Positions 46,012 through 55,805 of a DNA stretch of 64,000 nt are shown piece by piece. Source of the stretch: Sulfitobacter sp. JL08 (GTDB lineage: Bacteria; Pseudomonadota; Alphaproteobacteria; Rhodobacterales; Rhodobacteraceae); NCBI RefSeq assembly GCF_003352045.1, contig NZ_CP025815.1, positions 1 through 64,000 on the forward strand, read 5' to 3'. Under the pieces are notes generated by a model. That model saw only the letters and a program-made list of their open reading frames with translations. It made no database searches and had not been told where the DNA came from. The first letter of the stretch is position 1. The number at the start of each line of letters is the position of its first letter. Made by a program: the position numbers and the translations under genes.

Positions 46012-47514
46012 TCAGTCGCCAGACACATCAACCGACAATGTGGCGGCCACGGCACTTTTCCATGCGCTGTAGCGTGCGGCGCGCGTCTGCGCATCCATCT
46101 TTGGTGTAAACTGGCGTTCCTTTGCCCAGGTTGCCGCAAATCCGGCCAGACCGGGGTAGACCCCCGCCTGCATACCCGCCAGCCACGCTGCCCCCAATGC
46201 GGTTGTTTCAACACCCTGGGGTCGGTCCACCGGCGCATCCAGAATGTCGGAAAGAAACTGCATGGCCCAATCATTCGCCGACAACCCGCCATCGACACGC
46301 AACACAGGCGAAGCGCCTTCTTCCGGCCAGTCCGCCTGCATCGCTTCCAGCAGATCGCGGGTTTGATAGCCGACGCTTTGTAATGTGGCGCGGGCCATTT
46401 CGGCGGGTCCCGAATTACGTGTCAGCCCATAAACCGCGCCGCGGCATTCGGCATTCCAATAGGGCGCGCCCAATCCGGTGAAGGCCGGTACCAGAATGAC
46501 GTTCTGCGCCGGATCGGCCTGATCTGCCAATTCTGCCGTGTGCGCACTGTGTGCAATCACACCCAGCCCGTCACGCAGCCACTGAACAGCCGCACCGGCC
46601 ACGAAAATCGACCCTTCCAGCGCATATGTCGGCACACCGTCAAACTGATAGGCCACCGTGGTCAGCAGACGGTTCTGCGACGTCACCGGTGCGGCACCGG
46701 TGTTCAGCAAGGCAAAACATCCGGTTCCGTATGTGGCCTTGATCATGCCCGGCTCGAAACAGGCCTGCCCGATTGTCGCCGCCTGCTGATCACCCGCAAC
46801 GCCAAGAATGGGAATATCCGCTCCGAAATGAACCGCCTGCGCCATACCGAAATCCGCGGCGCAATCGCGCACGTCGGGCAGCATTTCCATGGGAACATCA
46901 AGCAGGCTGCAAATCTCGTCACTCCATCGGCCTTGCCGGATATCATAAAGCAACGTGCGCGAGGCATTGGTTGCATCGGTCGCATGCACCCTTCCGCCTG
47001 TCAGATGCCAGATCAGAAAACTGTCAACCGTTCCGAACAGCAATGTCCCGTCCCGCGCCCGTGCGCGCGCATCGGGGTAGGTATCCAGCACCCATTTCAG
47101 TTTGGTTCCCGAAAAATACGGGTCCAGCAACAGGCCCGTTTGCTGCGTGATCATCGGTTCGTGTCCGGCGGCGCGCAAGTGGGCGCAAAGCGGTGCGGTC
47201 CGCCTGTCCTGCCAGACAATCGCGTTGTGCAGTGCCTCACCTGTATTCGCGTCCCAGACCACCGTTGTCTCGCGTTGGTTCGTGATGCCGATGGCGGCAA
47301 TTTCACCTGCTTCCAGACCTGCCGAAGTCAGCGCATCCCGGCAGGTCGACAGCACCGTTTTCCACAGATCGTCAGCCGCATGTTCAACCCAGCCAGAGGC
47401 TGGAAAATGCTGTTCGAATTCTTTTTGGGCAGACGCGATGGGGAGCATGTCTGCATCAAATATGATCGCGCGGGTTGATGTCGTGCCCTGATCAATCGCA
47501 AGAACATGTGTCAT
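46012..47514 (-). CDS. glpK: glycerol kinase
   Basis: GlpK phosphorylates glycerol to glycerol 3-phosphate. The 500-residue product has the FGGY-kinase N-terminal phosphate loop [11 protein letters not shown], the signature [15 protein letters not shown], and the second ATP-binding block GATYGTGCF in [15 protein letters not shown]. Downstream residues [16 protein letters not shown] complete the FGGY pattern. Its start overlaps the glpD stop by four bases (ATGA-like), so the two are coupled. No glpF or glpR is adjacent. Confidence 0.96.
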   Translation of the reverse strand: MTHVLAIDQGTTSTRAIIFDADMLPIASAQKEFEQHFPASGWVEHAADDLWKTVLSTCRDALTSAGLEAGEIAAIGITNQRETTVVWDANTGEALHNAIVWQDRRTAPLCAHLRAAGHEPMITQQTGLLLDPYFSGTKLKWVLDTYPDARARARDGTLLFGTVDSFLIWHLTGGRVHATDATNASRTLLYDIRQGRWSDEICSLLDVPMEMLPDVRDCAADFGMAQAVHFGADIPILGVAGDQQAATIGQACFEPGMIKATYGTGCFALLNTGAAPVTSQNRLLTTVAYQFDGVPTYALEGSIFVAGAAVQWLRDGLGVIAHSAHTAELADQADPAQNVILVPAFTGLGAPYWNAECRGAVYGLTRNSGPAEMARATLQSVGYQTRDLLEAMQADWPEEGASPVLRVDGGLSANDWAMQFLSDILDAPVDRPQGVETTALGAAWLAGMQAGVYPGLAGFAATWAKERQFTPKMDAQTRAARYSAWKSAVAATLSVDVSGD

Positions 47515-49106
47515 GTGCCGACTTTCTTTTCCATCCAGTTGCGCAGCGCTGATATTTCGTCCGCGCTCATCCTGAGCCCCAGTTTGGACCGCCGCCAGAT
47601 CACGTCTTCGGCGGTTTGCGCATATTCATGTTGCATCAGCCACGTCACCTCGCGCTCTGTCAGATCGGCGCCGAACATGACGCCCAGATCCTGCTTTGTT
47701 TCGGCCCCCGCCAACAGGGTTTCTGCATCGGTGCCATAGGCACGGATCAGCCGTTGCGCCCACCGCGCTGTCAGGAACGGATATGTCTGCATCAGATGAT
47801 CAACCAACGCCTGCACCCCGTCCACCGGGAAATCGCCACCGGGCAAAGGCACGCCCGCTGTCCAGGCTTTGCCGTCCGGATCAAGTTTGGCCAGCGCCTC
47901 TTGCGACAGCTTGCGATAGGTGGTGATTTTGCCGCCAAACACGTTCAACAGCGGCGCGCCGCTGGTATCCAGTTGCAACACATAATCGCGTGTGGCCGCC
48001 GTGGCCGATGCCGCCCCGTCATCGTAAAGCGGGCGCACCCCCGAATAGGTCCAGACCACATCGTCCATCCTCACCGGCGTCTTGAAATACTCGGATGCAA
48101 ACCTGCACAGATACTCGGCCTCTTGCGGTGTGCATTCCGGTTTGGTGGACGGATCGGGATGTTCCGCGTCCGTGGTTCCGATCAGGGTAAAATCCGTTTC
48201 ATAGGGAATGGCGAAAATGATCCGTCCGTCAGTGCCCTGAAAGAAATAACACTTGCCATGATCAAACAGAGACCGCGTTACAATATGGCTGCCGCGCACA
48301 AGGCGTACGGAATCCTTGGCGTTCTGGCGCAGGACGCCGTGCAAAATATCGGCCACCCATGGCCCGCCCGCATTCACCAGCTTGCGCGCCTGATGCGTGG
48401 CCCCGTCATCGGTTCTGATTGTCCAAAGATCAGCGTCGCGTTCAGCGCTGACAACCTTTGTGCGCGTCAGGATCGTGGCCCCGCGCCGTTCTGCATCCTG
48501 TGCGTTCAGAACAACCAGCCGCGCATCTTCGACCCAGCAATCCGAATATTCGTAAGCCTTCGCAAACCGGTCCTGTAGCGGCGCGCCTTCGGGCGTTCCG
48601 GCCAAAGACAGCGTGCGCGTCGCAGGTAATATTTCGCGCCCGCCCAGATGATCATACAGGAACAGACCCAGTCGGATCAGCCATGCAGGCCGCCGCCCGC
48701 GCATCCACGGCATGACAACAGACAACAACCGCGAGGTTGGCGTATCGCTTTCGAACCGCATATCGCGGTGGTAGGGCAGCACAAACCGCATCGGCCAGGA
48801 AATATGCGGCATCGCACGCAATAGGATTTCGCGTTCCTGCAGGGCAGACCGCACCAATCCGAATTCGAAAAATTCCAGATACCGCAACCCGCCGTGAAAC
48901 AGCTTCGTCGAAGCCGAGGATGTCGCCCCGCCCAGATCACCCATTTCGGCCAGCGTGACAGACAGCCCGCGGCCCGCAGCATCACGGGCGATCCCGCAGC
49001 CATTGATGCCGCCGCCGATGATGAACACATCCTTGATCGTGCTGTTCCGGGTCAAATTCGGGCGTTCCCAAAATGGTTTCGTCAGGCCCGACTTTACTGG
49101 GACCAC
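47511..49106 (-). CDS. glpD: glycerol-3-phosphate dehydrogenase (aerobic, FAD)
   Basis: GlpD oxidises glycerol 3-phosphate to dihydroxyacetone phosphate and feeds electrons to quinone. The product has the FAD-binding [19 protein letters not shown], followed by [20 protein letters not shown], the substrate region LVRGSHIVT, and [13 protein letters not shown]. The start is unclear. GTG 49106 gives 531 residues but has no clear ribosome-binding site. TTG 49055 with GGGAACG upstream gives 514 residues and places the FAD motif near the family position. It is coupled to glpK by a four-base overlap. Confidence 0.93.
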   Translation of the reverse strand: MVPVKSGLTKPFWERPNLTRNSTIKDVFIIGGGINGCGIARDAAGRGLSVTLAEMGDLGGATSSASTKLFHGGLRYLEFFEFGLVRSALQEREILLRAMPHISWPMRFVLPYHRDMRFESDTPTSRLLSVVMPWMRGRRPAWLIRLGLFLYDHLGGREILPATRTLSLAGTPEGAPLQDRFAKAYEYSDCWVEDARLVVLNAQDAERRGATILTRTKVVSAERDADLWTIRTDDGATHQARKLVNAGGPWVADILHGVLRQNAKDSVRLVRGSHIVTRSLFDHGKCYFFQGTDGRIIFAIPYETDFTLIGTTDAEHPDPSTKPECTPQEAEYLCRFASEYFKTPVRMDDVVWTYSGVRPLYDDGAASATAATRDYVLQLDTSGAPLLNVFGGKITTYRKLSQEALAKLDPDGKAWTAGVPLPGGDFPVDGVQALVDHLMQTYPFLTARWAQRLIRAYGTDAETLLAGAETKQDLGVMFGADLTEREVTWLMQHEYAQTAEDVIWRRSKLGLRMSADEISALRNWMEKKVGT

Positions 49107-49121
49107 GCAGGAATGAAATAG

Positions 49122-50399
49122 CTACGAATAAATTAGTTTCGCGCCGATCGGGATCAGGCTTGGCCGTGCGTTTAGCGCTTCGATCGAAAAACCGGCAACG
49201 GCTTTGTACTTTGCGGCATGGTCCGCCAGATCGGCGTGGGGGATCACATCGTTTATGTCATCAAATTGGCCACCGCACAGATCTTCGACCTTTTGAAGAA
49301 TGGCATCCGGTCCGGAACCGCGGTTGGCCCGGATCACGCCTGTGGTCAGCGGACGCATCTGGTCTTCATAACTGTTCAGGGCGCGCGGCGTTACACCATG
49401 CGCCAGAAACACGGCCCCCAGAACGCGGGCATCCACAATGGCTTGTGTCGCACCGTTTGATCCCACCGGATAGGTTGGATGCGCGGCATCGCCCATCAGC
49501 GTGACGGGCCCGTGGGTCCAGGCCTCCAGCGGGTCGCGGTCAACCATCGGGTATTCGAAAACAGCGTCGGCGCCTTTGATCAAGGCCGGGACATCCAGCC
49601 AATCGAACACCCAGTCTTCGAATTCGGGCAGAAAATCCGAAGTATCGGCGGCGCGGTTCCAGTCTTCCTTGTTCCAGCCACCGGCGGGGTCCACCCGCAA
49701 TTCAGCGATCCAGTTCATCGTGACCAGCCCGCTGACAGGATCGGGTGGGGAAATCGGGTAGGCCACGATGCGTTTGGTATCATGCCCGATCAGTGCCATG
49801 GCACCCTGCCCGAAGAACGGTTTGGCCTGCGATGTGGCGCGCCACAAAATGGCACCGCCCCAGATTGGCGGGCCTTCTTCCGGAAAAATACGGCTACGTA
49901 TGGAAGAGTGAATGCCATCGGCACCGATCAGGATATCGCCCGTCACATCGCTGCGCGCACCGGTTTCGATATCCTCAAGTTGCAGAACCACCTGCGACGC
50001 CCGGGTTTCGAACCCCATGGCACGCTGCCCCGTGACAACACAGGCCGGACCGGCCCGTGCAATCAGGGTTTCATAAAGCATCATCTGCAACTTGCCCCGG
50101 TGCACGGAATATTGCGGCCAGTCATACCCTGCCAGCAATCCGCGCGGTTCTTCCCAGATTTTTAAGCCGTGTTTCGAATAAAACCCGTATTGCTGCGTTC
50201 TGACGGCAATACTGTCCAACGCGGGTTGCAAGCCCAGATCAAAAAGTTCCCGCATGGCATTGGGTTGCAGGTTGATACCCACGCCTAGCGGTCGTATCTG
50301 GCGCGTTGCTTCAAAAATCCGGAACGGAACACCGATCTGGTGTAACGTCAGACCCAGCGACAGACCGGCGATACCGCCTCCTGCGATCAGAACGGTCAT
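49122..50399 (-). CDS. PhzS-like flavin-dependent monooxygenase
   Basis: This 425-residue class A flavoprotein monooxygenase closely resembles PhzS in layout. FAD binding is seen in GGGIAGLSLGLTLHQIG (start), DILIGADGIHSS (near 170) and TLMGDAAHPTYPVGSNGATQ (near 305). PhzS-type segments include IRPLGVGINLQPNA, EEPRGLLAGYDWPQYSVHRG and YPMVDRDPLEAW. A strong GGAAGGAGG lies six bases before ATG 50399. No phenazine genes are in the window, so the substrate is unknown. glpD follows 15 nt downstream. Confidence 0.87.
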   Translation of the reverse strand: MTVLIAGGGIAGLSLGLTLHQIGVPFRIFEATRQIRPLGVGINLQPNAMRELFDLGLQPALDSIAVRTQQYGFYSKHGLKIWEEPRGLLAGYDWPQYSVHRGKLQMMLYETLIARAGPACVVTGQRAMGFETRASQVVLQLEDIETGARSDVTGDILIGADGIHSSIRSRIFPEEGPPIWGGAILWRATSQAKPFFGQGAMALIGHDTKRIVAYPISPPDPVSGLVTMNWIAELRVDPAGGWNKEDWNRAADTSDFLPEFEDWVFDWLDVPALIKGADAVFEYPMVDRDPLEAWTHGPVTLMGDAAHPTYPVGSNGATQAIVDARVLGAVFLAHGVTPRALNSYEDQMRPLTTGVIRANRGSGPDAILQKVEDLCGGQFDDINDVIPHADLADHAAKYKAVAGFSIEALNARPSLIPIGAKLIYS

Positions 50400-50456
50400 T
50401 GGCAACCTCCTTCCGAGACGCATACTGAAACAGGCAAGCGGTTGGCGCGCAAGTCG

Positions 50457-51011
50457 TCAGCCCGAGGCACCTTCTGATAGATCGGATCCGAAAATGTCGC
50501 CAACGTGTTCAGCCAGATAGATTTTCAGCCATGGCGTGAACAGCTCTGGTGTGCGCGCGATTTCGGCGCGCAGCGCGTCCGGGCCGATCCAGCGCGTCGC
50601 CATCACTTCGTCCGGGTTCGCGGTGATGCCAGGGCGTTCCTGCAGGTGGACAACAAACACATCCACCACTTCATGTTCGATCAGACCGCCGCCAACGTCC
50701 GCGCGGTATTCCAGCCTATGACGGTAATCCGGACTCAGACCGCTCAGCCCCAGTTCTTCTGACAGGCGGCGCTGTGCGCAGACGTGTGGGTCTTCCCCCC
50801 AATGGGGATGCGTGCAGCATGTGTTGGCCCACAGACCCGGCGTGTGGTATTTTCCCAAAGCCCGCTGTTGCAGCAGAATTTCGCCCCCGTGTAGGATAAA
50901 GACCGATACCGCCTTATGCCGCAATCCGCGCACATGCGTTTCGATCTTTTCCACTGGCGTCAACATGTCGTCGACCCAGGCGGGGATCAGGATATGGGTC
51001 TGTGCCGTCAC
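50457..51011 (-). CDS. idi: isopentenyl-diphosphate delta-isomerase, type I
   Basis: Idi converts isopentenyl diphosphate to dimethylallyl diphosphate. The 184-residue Nudix-fold enzyme has the catalytic Cys in WANTCCTHPHWGED and the Glu-containing LSEELGLSG. The start is a GTG at 51011 with AAAGG six bases upstream, giving MTAQTHILIPAWV, which fits related alphaproteobacterial Idi. The ORF as such is open to 51326, but that extension runs into the P1 peptidase. Here the gene is isolated from photosynthesis or carotenoid genes. Confidence 0.92.
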   Translation of the reverse strand: MTAQTHILIPAWVDDMLTPVEKIETHVRGLRHKAVSVFILHGGEILLQQRALGKYHTPGLWANTCCTHPHWGEDPHVCAQRRLSEELGLSGLSPDYRHRLEYRADVGGGLIEHEVVDVFVVHLQERPGITANPDEVMATRWIGPDALRAEIARTPELFTPWLKIYLAEHVGDIFGSDLSEGASG

Positions 51012-51147
51012 GGATGCGCCTTTATGCGTGATAAGATGCGGATGGTTGCGCTGTGCGTTACCTGCCTGAACGACCAGAGGCAAGATAGCTGCAGTGTCGC
51101 GCGCCGCGCCCCCCGTATTTTTGGCAAAAAGAAGCGGAAAAACCGCC

Positions 51148-52170
51148 CTATCGGGTGTTCTGTTCTGTCCAGCAAGGCAACAGATCACCCTTGGCGGGGG
51201 TGGCGTGAAAAACTGCACGCGCAATGGCGCGGCTGACACAAAGAGCGGCCGCATGTCCGATTTCGGACATAAGGGGCGCAGAGGCGGTATTGTTGGATCC
51301 GGTGGCCAGAGCAAAGGCCAGATCACCGTCCCCCGGTGTGTGCGCAGGCACTATTGCGCGGGCAAACCCGTCATGGGCCGCGACGGCCACACGCTGGCAT
51401 TGCGCCTTGTCCAGCGCCGCATCGGTGGCGATGATTGCAAGCGTCGTGTTCGCAGGGGTCGTATCTTTGGCCCCCTTGGCCAACATCTGCTGCATCTTGG
51501 CGCTGGTCAGGTCACGCCCCAATCCAGCCGACGGGTCAGGACCGACCCCGCCGAGTTCATCGCCAATTTCGTACGGGGCAGCCCAGAAATGCCGATTACT
51601 AGGCGTGGTGACACTTCCGACCGGGTTCACGGCAACCAATGCACCAACTGTCACGCCGGACGCCAGACAAAGCGAGGCTGATCCAAGCCCGCCCTTGAGG
51701 TTGGCAGTCAGCGCGCCGGTGCCTGCGCCAACGCTTCCCAGATCAAACTGATCCGTTGCACTGTCAAACGCCGCGCGGCCCAGAGCGCGATAGGGGTTTT
51801 CTGCCCAGTCCTTGGCCCCGCCATTCAGCAGATCGAAAAGAATCGCACCGGGAACAAGCGGTACGCGCGCCGGACCCACGGCAAATCCGCGCCCCGCAGC
51901 GCGCAACCCGTCGGTAACACCCGAACAGGCATCAAGGCCAAAGGCAGACCCACCCGACAGCACCAGCGCATCCACCGCGCCCACCATCTTATCGGGTGCC
52001 AGCAAATCGGTTTCGCGGGTGCCAGGGGCACCGCCCATCACATGCACCGACGCCACAAAGGGCGCATCTGCCGTGACCACAGTAGCGCCGGATTTCAGGC
52101 TATCGTCCTGTGCATTGCCCACGCGCAGGCCCGCAACATCGGTGATCAGGTTTCTGGGTCCGGGTTCCAT
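51148..52170 (-). CDS. P1-family peptidase (DmpA/NylC-like, self-processing)
   Basis: This 340-residue N-terminal nucleophile hydrolase is recognised by ITDVAGLRVGNAQ at the start, LSGGSAFGLDA near residue 71 and KGGLGSAS. The self-cleavage site is predicted between Asn241 and Thr242 (TPANTTLAIIATDA), the position used by nylon oligomer hydrolase NylC. Thr242 would become the nucleophile. Family members cut beta-aminopeptides, D-peptides or nylon oligomers. The ATG at 52170 overlaps the cupin stop (TGATG), so it belongs to the SDR-cupin-P1 unit. Confidence 0.9.
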   Translation of the reverse strand: MEPGPRNLITDVAGLRVGNAQDDSLKSGATVVTADAPFVASVHVMGGAPGTRETDLLAPDKMVGAVDALVLSGGSAFGLDACSGVTDGLRAAGRGFAVGPARVPLVPGAILFDLLNGGAKDWAENPYRALGRAAFDSATDQFDLGSVGAGTGALTANLKGGLGSASLCLASGVTVGALVAVNPVGSVTTPSNRHFWAAPYEIGDELGGVGPDPSAGLGRDLTSAKMQQMLAKGAKDTTPANTTLAIIATDAALDKAQCQRVAVAAHDGFARAIVPAHTPGDGDLAFALATGSNNTASAPLMSEIGHAAALCVSRAIARAVFHATPAKGDLLPCWTEQNTR

Positions 52171-52520
52171 CACACCCTCGGCTTGGCGGCTGCTGTGGCC
52201 GGATCACCGGTATTGGGTTCGCCCTTTGGTTCGATCAGCAGCACTTTGCATTCCTGCGCCGCGCGGGGCCGGTGTGTCTGGCCGCGCGGCACAATAAACA
52301 ATTCACCGGCCCGCACCGTGTGGGATTGATCGCCGATATCCATGGTCATCTCGCCCTCGAGCACAAGAAAGAAATCATCGGTGTCGGGGTGCTGGTGGAA
52401 CGGAAATTCACCCTGGAATTTCACCACCATCACATCATTCCCGTTGTAGTCCGCCACCACATGCGGGTCCCAGTGGGTGGAAAAAAGCGCCAGCTTCTCG
52501 GCCAGATTGATCGGGGTCAT
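52170..52520 (-). CDS. cupin-domain protein
   Basis: This 116-residue single-cupin protein carries the metal-binding motifs GEFPFHQHPDTDDFFLVLEG (near residue 36) and GELFIVPRGQTHRP (near 75). The role is unknown. Its ATG overlaps the SDR stop and its own stop overlaps the P1 peptidase start, so the three are translated as one unit. Confidence 0.88.
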   Translation of the reverse strand: MTPINLAEKLALFSTHWDPHVVADYNGNDVMVVKFQGEFPFHQHPDTDDFFLVLEGEMTMDIGDQSHTVRAGELFIVPRGQTHRPRAAQECKVLLIEPKGEPNTGDPATAAAKPRV

Positions 52521-53266
52521 CAGATGCACCTTCCGCCGTCGACTTCCATGCAGACCCCGGTGATCATCGCCGCCTCGTCCGAACACAGGAAACAGGCGGC
52601 ATTGCCCATGTCCTGTGGTGTCGAAAACCGGCCCAGCGGAATGGTGGACAGGAACTTGGCGCGCATTTCCGGCGTGTCTTCGCCCATAAAGGATTTGAGC
52701 AACGGGGTTTCGCCGGCCACCGGATTGATTGCATTCACCCGGATGCCGTCAGGGGCCAGTTCTATCGCCATGGTGCGGGTCGCCGTGATCATCCATCCTT
52801 TGGACGCATTGTACCAGTTCAACCGCGGGCGCGGCGATACACCGGCTGTGGACGCGACATTCAGAATGGTACCGGTGCCGGTTTTCTTCATGTGGGGCAC
52901 CAGAGCGCGCGCGGTCAGGTAGACCGATTTCATGTTCACGTTATAGACGCGGTCGAAATCGTCTTCGCTGACATGTTCCAGCGCTGACGGAAGGTGGGTC
53001 ACACCGGCATTGTTGACCAGAATATCAACTGCGCCAAAGGCCGACAGGGCCGCATCCGCCATGGCTTGCACGGACGGTCCGTTGGCCACATCCACCTGAT
53101 GCGCTAGGGCGGCATCCCCCATTCTTGACGCAACGGACCTTGCCGCATCGCCATTGATATCGGCGATCATCACCCGGGCGCCTTCGGCAACGAACTTTTC
53201 AACGATCCCCGCGCCAAACCCTGATGCCCCGCCCGTAACGATGGCTGTTTTCCCCTGTAATCGCAT
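52520..53266 (-). CDS. SDR family oxidoreductase
   Basis: This 248-residue classical short-chain dehydrogenase has the cofactor motif TGGASGFGAGI, NNAG in DILVNNAGVTHLPS, and the catalytic Ser in NVASTAG with Tyr-x3-Lys in WYNASKG. An Asp at the end of beta2 (IADINGD) favours NAD over NADP. The substrate is not evident. It heads the SDR-cupin-P1 unit and is divergent from yghU. Confidence 0.92.
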   Translation of the reverse strand: MRLQGKTAIVTGGASGFGAGIVEKFVAEGARVMIADINGDAARSVASRMGDAALAHQVDVANGPSVQAMADAALSAFGAVDILVNNAGVTHLPSALEHVSEDDFDRVYNVNMKSVYLTARALVPHMKKTGTGTILNVASTAGVSPRPRLNWYNASKGWMITATRTMAIELAPDGIRVNAINPVAGETPLLKSFMGEDTPEMRAKFLSTIPLGRFSTPQDMGNAACFLCSDEAAMITGVCMEVDGGRCI

Positions 53267-53438
53267 GTCTCACATTCCGCATTGATATCAGTCGGGCCAA
53301 GGATGCCGCCATTTGCGGGCGCGGGGCAAGCGGATAAGCGCACCCGTTCTGTAACAGAGGTCGCCAGCTTGTGTTTTGCATGCGCCGTGCAGATACGTTA
53401 CGCGTCGCATCCTGCAAGACATGACCGGAGAGCACTCT

Positions 53439-54314
53439 ATGACCCAACCACCCGAATACACCCCACCCAAAGTGTGGAAATGGGACAGCGAAAGCGGCGG
53501 CAAATTCGCCAGTATCAACCGCCCCATCGCCGGGCCAACGCATGACAAGGAACTGCCTGTCGGGCGTCATCCCTTGCAGTTGTATTCCTTGGCGACACCG
53601 AACGGCGTGAAAGTGACCGTGTTGCTGGAAGAATTGCTGGCGCTGGGCAACACAGGCGCGGAATACGATGCGCATCTGATCGACATCGGCGAGGGCGACC
53701 AGTTCGGCAGTGGGTTTGTTGCGGTTAATCCGAATTCCAAAATTCCGGCACTTTTGGATCACAGTACAACACCGCCCACACGCGTTTTCGAATCAGGGGC
53801 AATCCTGCTGCATCTGGCGGAAAAATTTGGTGCCTTCATGCCATCCGATCCGGCAGATCGCGCCGAATGCCTATCGTGGCTGTTCTGGCAAATGGGAAGC
53901 GCGCCGTATCTGGGTGGCGGATTCGGCCATTTCTACGCCTATGCGCCTTACAAGATGGAATACCCGATCAACCGGTTCACGATGGAGGTCAAACGTCAGC
54001 TTGATGTGCTGGACCGCAGGCTGGCGGACAATGCCTACCTGTGCGGAGAAGAGTACACGATCGCCGATATTGCAATCTGGCCGTGGTATGGATCACTGGT
54101 TCTGAACCGCGTGTACGAGGCTGCGGAATTCATTGATGCAAAGAGCTACAAGAACGTTATGCGCTGGGCCAATCTGATCGATGCCCGCCCCGCCGTGCAG
54201 CGCGGCCGAATGGTGAACAAGACGTGGGGGCCGCTGGATCAGCAACTGCACGAGCGCCACGAGGCAAGCGATTTCGACACAAAAACCCAAGACAAACTGC
54301 GACCCGCGGATTGA
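53439..54314 (+). CDS. yghU: glutathione S-transferase family protein YghU
   Basis: YghU is a GST-family disulfide-bond reductase that uses glutathione. The 291-residue product has the distinctive N-terminal extension (YTPPKVWKWDSESGGKFASI), the thioredoxin-like part with LYSLATPNGVKVTVLLEEL, and the helical domain with EEYTIADIAIWPWYG. The start ATG 53439 has GGAG upstream; an in-frame ATG six codons earlier is also possible. A strong terminator follows. It is divergent from the SDR gene. Confidence 0.92.
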   Translation: MTQPPEYTPPKVWKWDSESGGKFASINRPIAGPTHDKELPVGRHPLQLYSLATPNGVKVTVLLEELLALGNTGAEYDAHLIDIGEGDQFGSGFVAVNPNSKIPALLDHSTTPPTRVFESGAILLHLAEKFGAFMPSDPADRAECLSWLFWQMGSAPYLGGGFGHFYAYAPYKMEYPINRFTMEVKRQLDVLDRRLADNAYLCGEEYTIADIAIWPWYGSLVLNRVYEAAEFIDAKSYKNVMRWANLIDARPAVQRGRMVNKTWGPLDQQLHERHEASDFDTKTQDKLRPAD

Positions 54315-54322
54315 ACCGGGAT

Positions 54323-54356
54323 CGGTGCGTGGCGTGATCTGCCGCGCACCGTTTTA
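54323..54356 (+). terminator. intrinsic terminator of yghU
   Basis: An 11-bp stem CGGTGCGTGGC/GCCGCGCACCG with one G-U pair closes a 7-nt loop and is followed by TTTTAT. It begins 8 nt after the yghU stop. The last bases of the aldehyde dehydrogenase gene on the other strand overlap the T-tract. Confidence 0.88.
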
Positions 54357-55805
54357 TCCGTGATAGGCCGCCACTGTTTTCAGTTGCGAAAACCCGTAAA
54401 GCGCCTCGAACCCCTTTTCACGACCATGCCCTGATTTGCCGACACCGCCGAACGGCAGTTCAACCCCGCCCCCTGCACCATAATTGTTGATGAACACCTG
54501 TCCCGAACGGATCGCCTTGGCCAGCCGCATCTGGCGCGCGCCGTTGCCTGTCCAGATGCTGGCGACCAGTCCGTAATCGGTGCTGTTGGCGATACGGATG
54601 GCATCTTCTTCCGTGTCAAACGGGATGATCACCTGTACCGGCCCGAATATTTCATCGCGTGCCAGCGGATGATCGGCAGGGACGCCGGCAAAGAGGGTCG
54701 GCAAAACATACGCACCCGTATTGACAGCCTCGTCACCCAATACACCCTGTGCCGCGACTTCCAGATCGGCCCCTTTGCCCAAAAATCCTTGTATGATGTC
54801 TTTCTGGCGTTGCGAAATGACGGGCCCGACACGCAGGTCGCTTAACGCAGGCCCGACTGTCAGCGCGCCATAAGCCTCTGACATACGGTGCCGTATGTTA
54901 TCATAGACATCACGCTGAACCAATATGCGCGAAGATGCGGAACAGGTTTGCCCCGCATTCTGGATGCCCGCATTCACCAGATAGGGTAGGGCCGCATCCA
55001 GATCGGCATCGTCGAACACAAGCTGGGGGGATTTCCCGCCAAGCTCCAATGTGACCGGAACAACATTGCGCCCCGCCGCTTGCTGAACCAGCGCGCCGGT
55101 TGCGACCGATCCGGTAAAGCTGACGTGCTGCACACCAGGATGCGCTGTCAGGGCGGCACCCGCCTCTGCCCCGATACCGGGCACCACGTTCAACGCCCCG
55201 TCCGGCAGCCCCGCATCCTGTGCGATATGGGCAAAGGCCAGCGCGGTCAGGCATGCCTCTTCCGCCGGTTTCAAAACGGCCGCGTTGCCCATCGCCAGCG
55301 CGGCGCCGACAGAGCGCCCGATAATCTGCATCGGATAATTCCAGGGCACGATATGGCCCGTCACCCCGTGCGGTTCGCGCAGGGTGTAAACGGTGTAACC
55401 CTCCAGATACGGGATGGTCTGGCCATGTACCTTGTCCGCTGCACCGCCGTAGAATTCCAGATAGCGGGCCAGCGCCACTGCATCGGCGCGCGCCTGTGTC
55501 AGCGGCTTACCGACATCCTGTGCTTCCAGCAGCGCCAGATCATCAACCCGCTCCAGAACCAGCTGGCCCATCCTTGTCAGAATCCGGCCACGCTCCAGCG
55601 CGCTCATCCTGCCCCAATCGCCTTGCAACGCGTTTTGGGCCGCCCCCACAGCAGCATCGATATCTGCCGCCTCGCCACGTGCGATGTTACACAGTACCGA
55701 TCCATCCGAAGGGTTGATCAGCGCAAGTGTCCGCCCACCGACAGGGGCACACCATGATCCCCCGATCAGGCAGAGTTCGGGATCAAACCAAAGACCTTGG
55801 GGCAT
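54354..55805 (-). CDS. aldehyde dehydrogenase
   Basis: This 483-residue NAD(P)-dependent aldehyde dehydrogenase has the catalytic Cys in NAGQTCSASSRIL, the general-base Glu in LELGGKSPQLVF, and the cofactor loop FTGSVATGALV. It is the last gene of the peptide-type ABC transporter unit, and its start codon shares a base with the stop of the ATPase gene. The position suggests that it oxidises an aldehyde formed from the imported compound. The substrate is unknown. Confidence 0.93.
   Translation of the reverse strand: MPQGLWFDPELCLIGGSWCAPVGGRTLALINPSDGSVLCNIARGEAADIDAAVGAAQNALQGDWGRMSALERGRILTRMGQLVLERVDDLALLEAQDVGKPLTQARADAVALARYLEFYGGAADKVHGQTIPYLEGYTVYTLREPHGVTGHIVPWNYPMQIIGRSVGAALAMGNAAVLKPAEEACLTALAFAHIAQDAGLPDGALNVVPGIGAEAGAALTAHPGVQHVSFTGSVATGALVQQAAGRNVVPVTLELGGKSPQLVFDDADLDAALPYLVNAGIQNAGQTCSASSRILVQRDVYDNIRHRMSEAYGALTVGPALSDLRVGPVISQRQKDIIQGFLGKGADLEVAAQGVLGDEAVNTGAYVLPTLFAGVPADHPLARDEIFGPVQVIIPFDTEEDAIRIANSTDYGLVASIWTGNGARQMRLAKAIRSGQVFINNYGAGGGVELPFGGVGKSGHGREKGFEALYGFSQLKTVAAYHG

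Noticed and set aside
51120-51147. Terminator after the P1 peptidase gene
   Set aside because: Only a 4-5 bp stem GCGG/CCGC with a T-rich tail is visible, too weak to call.
51012-51326. N-terminal extension of idi of about 105 residues
   Set aside because: It runs into the P1 peptidase gene in another frame, and the GTG at 51011 with a good ribosome-binding site gives the normal family length.
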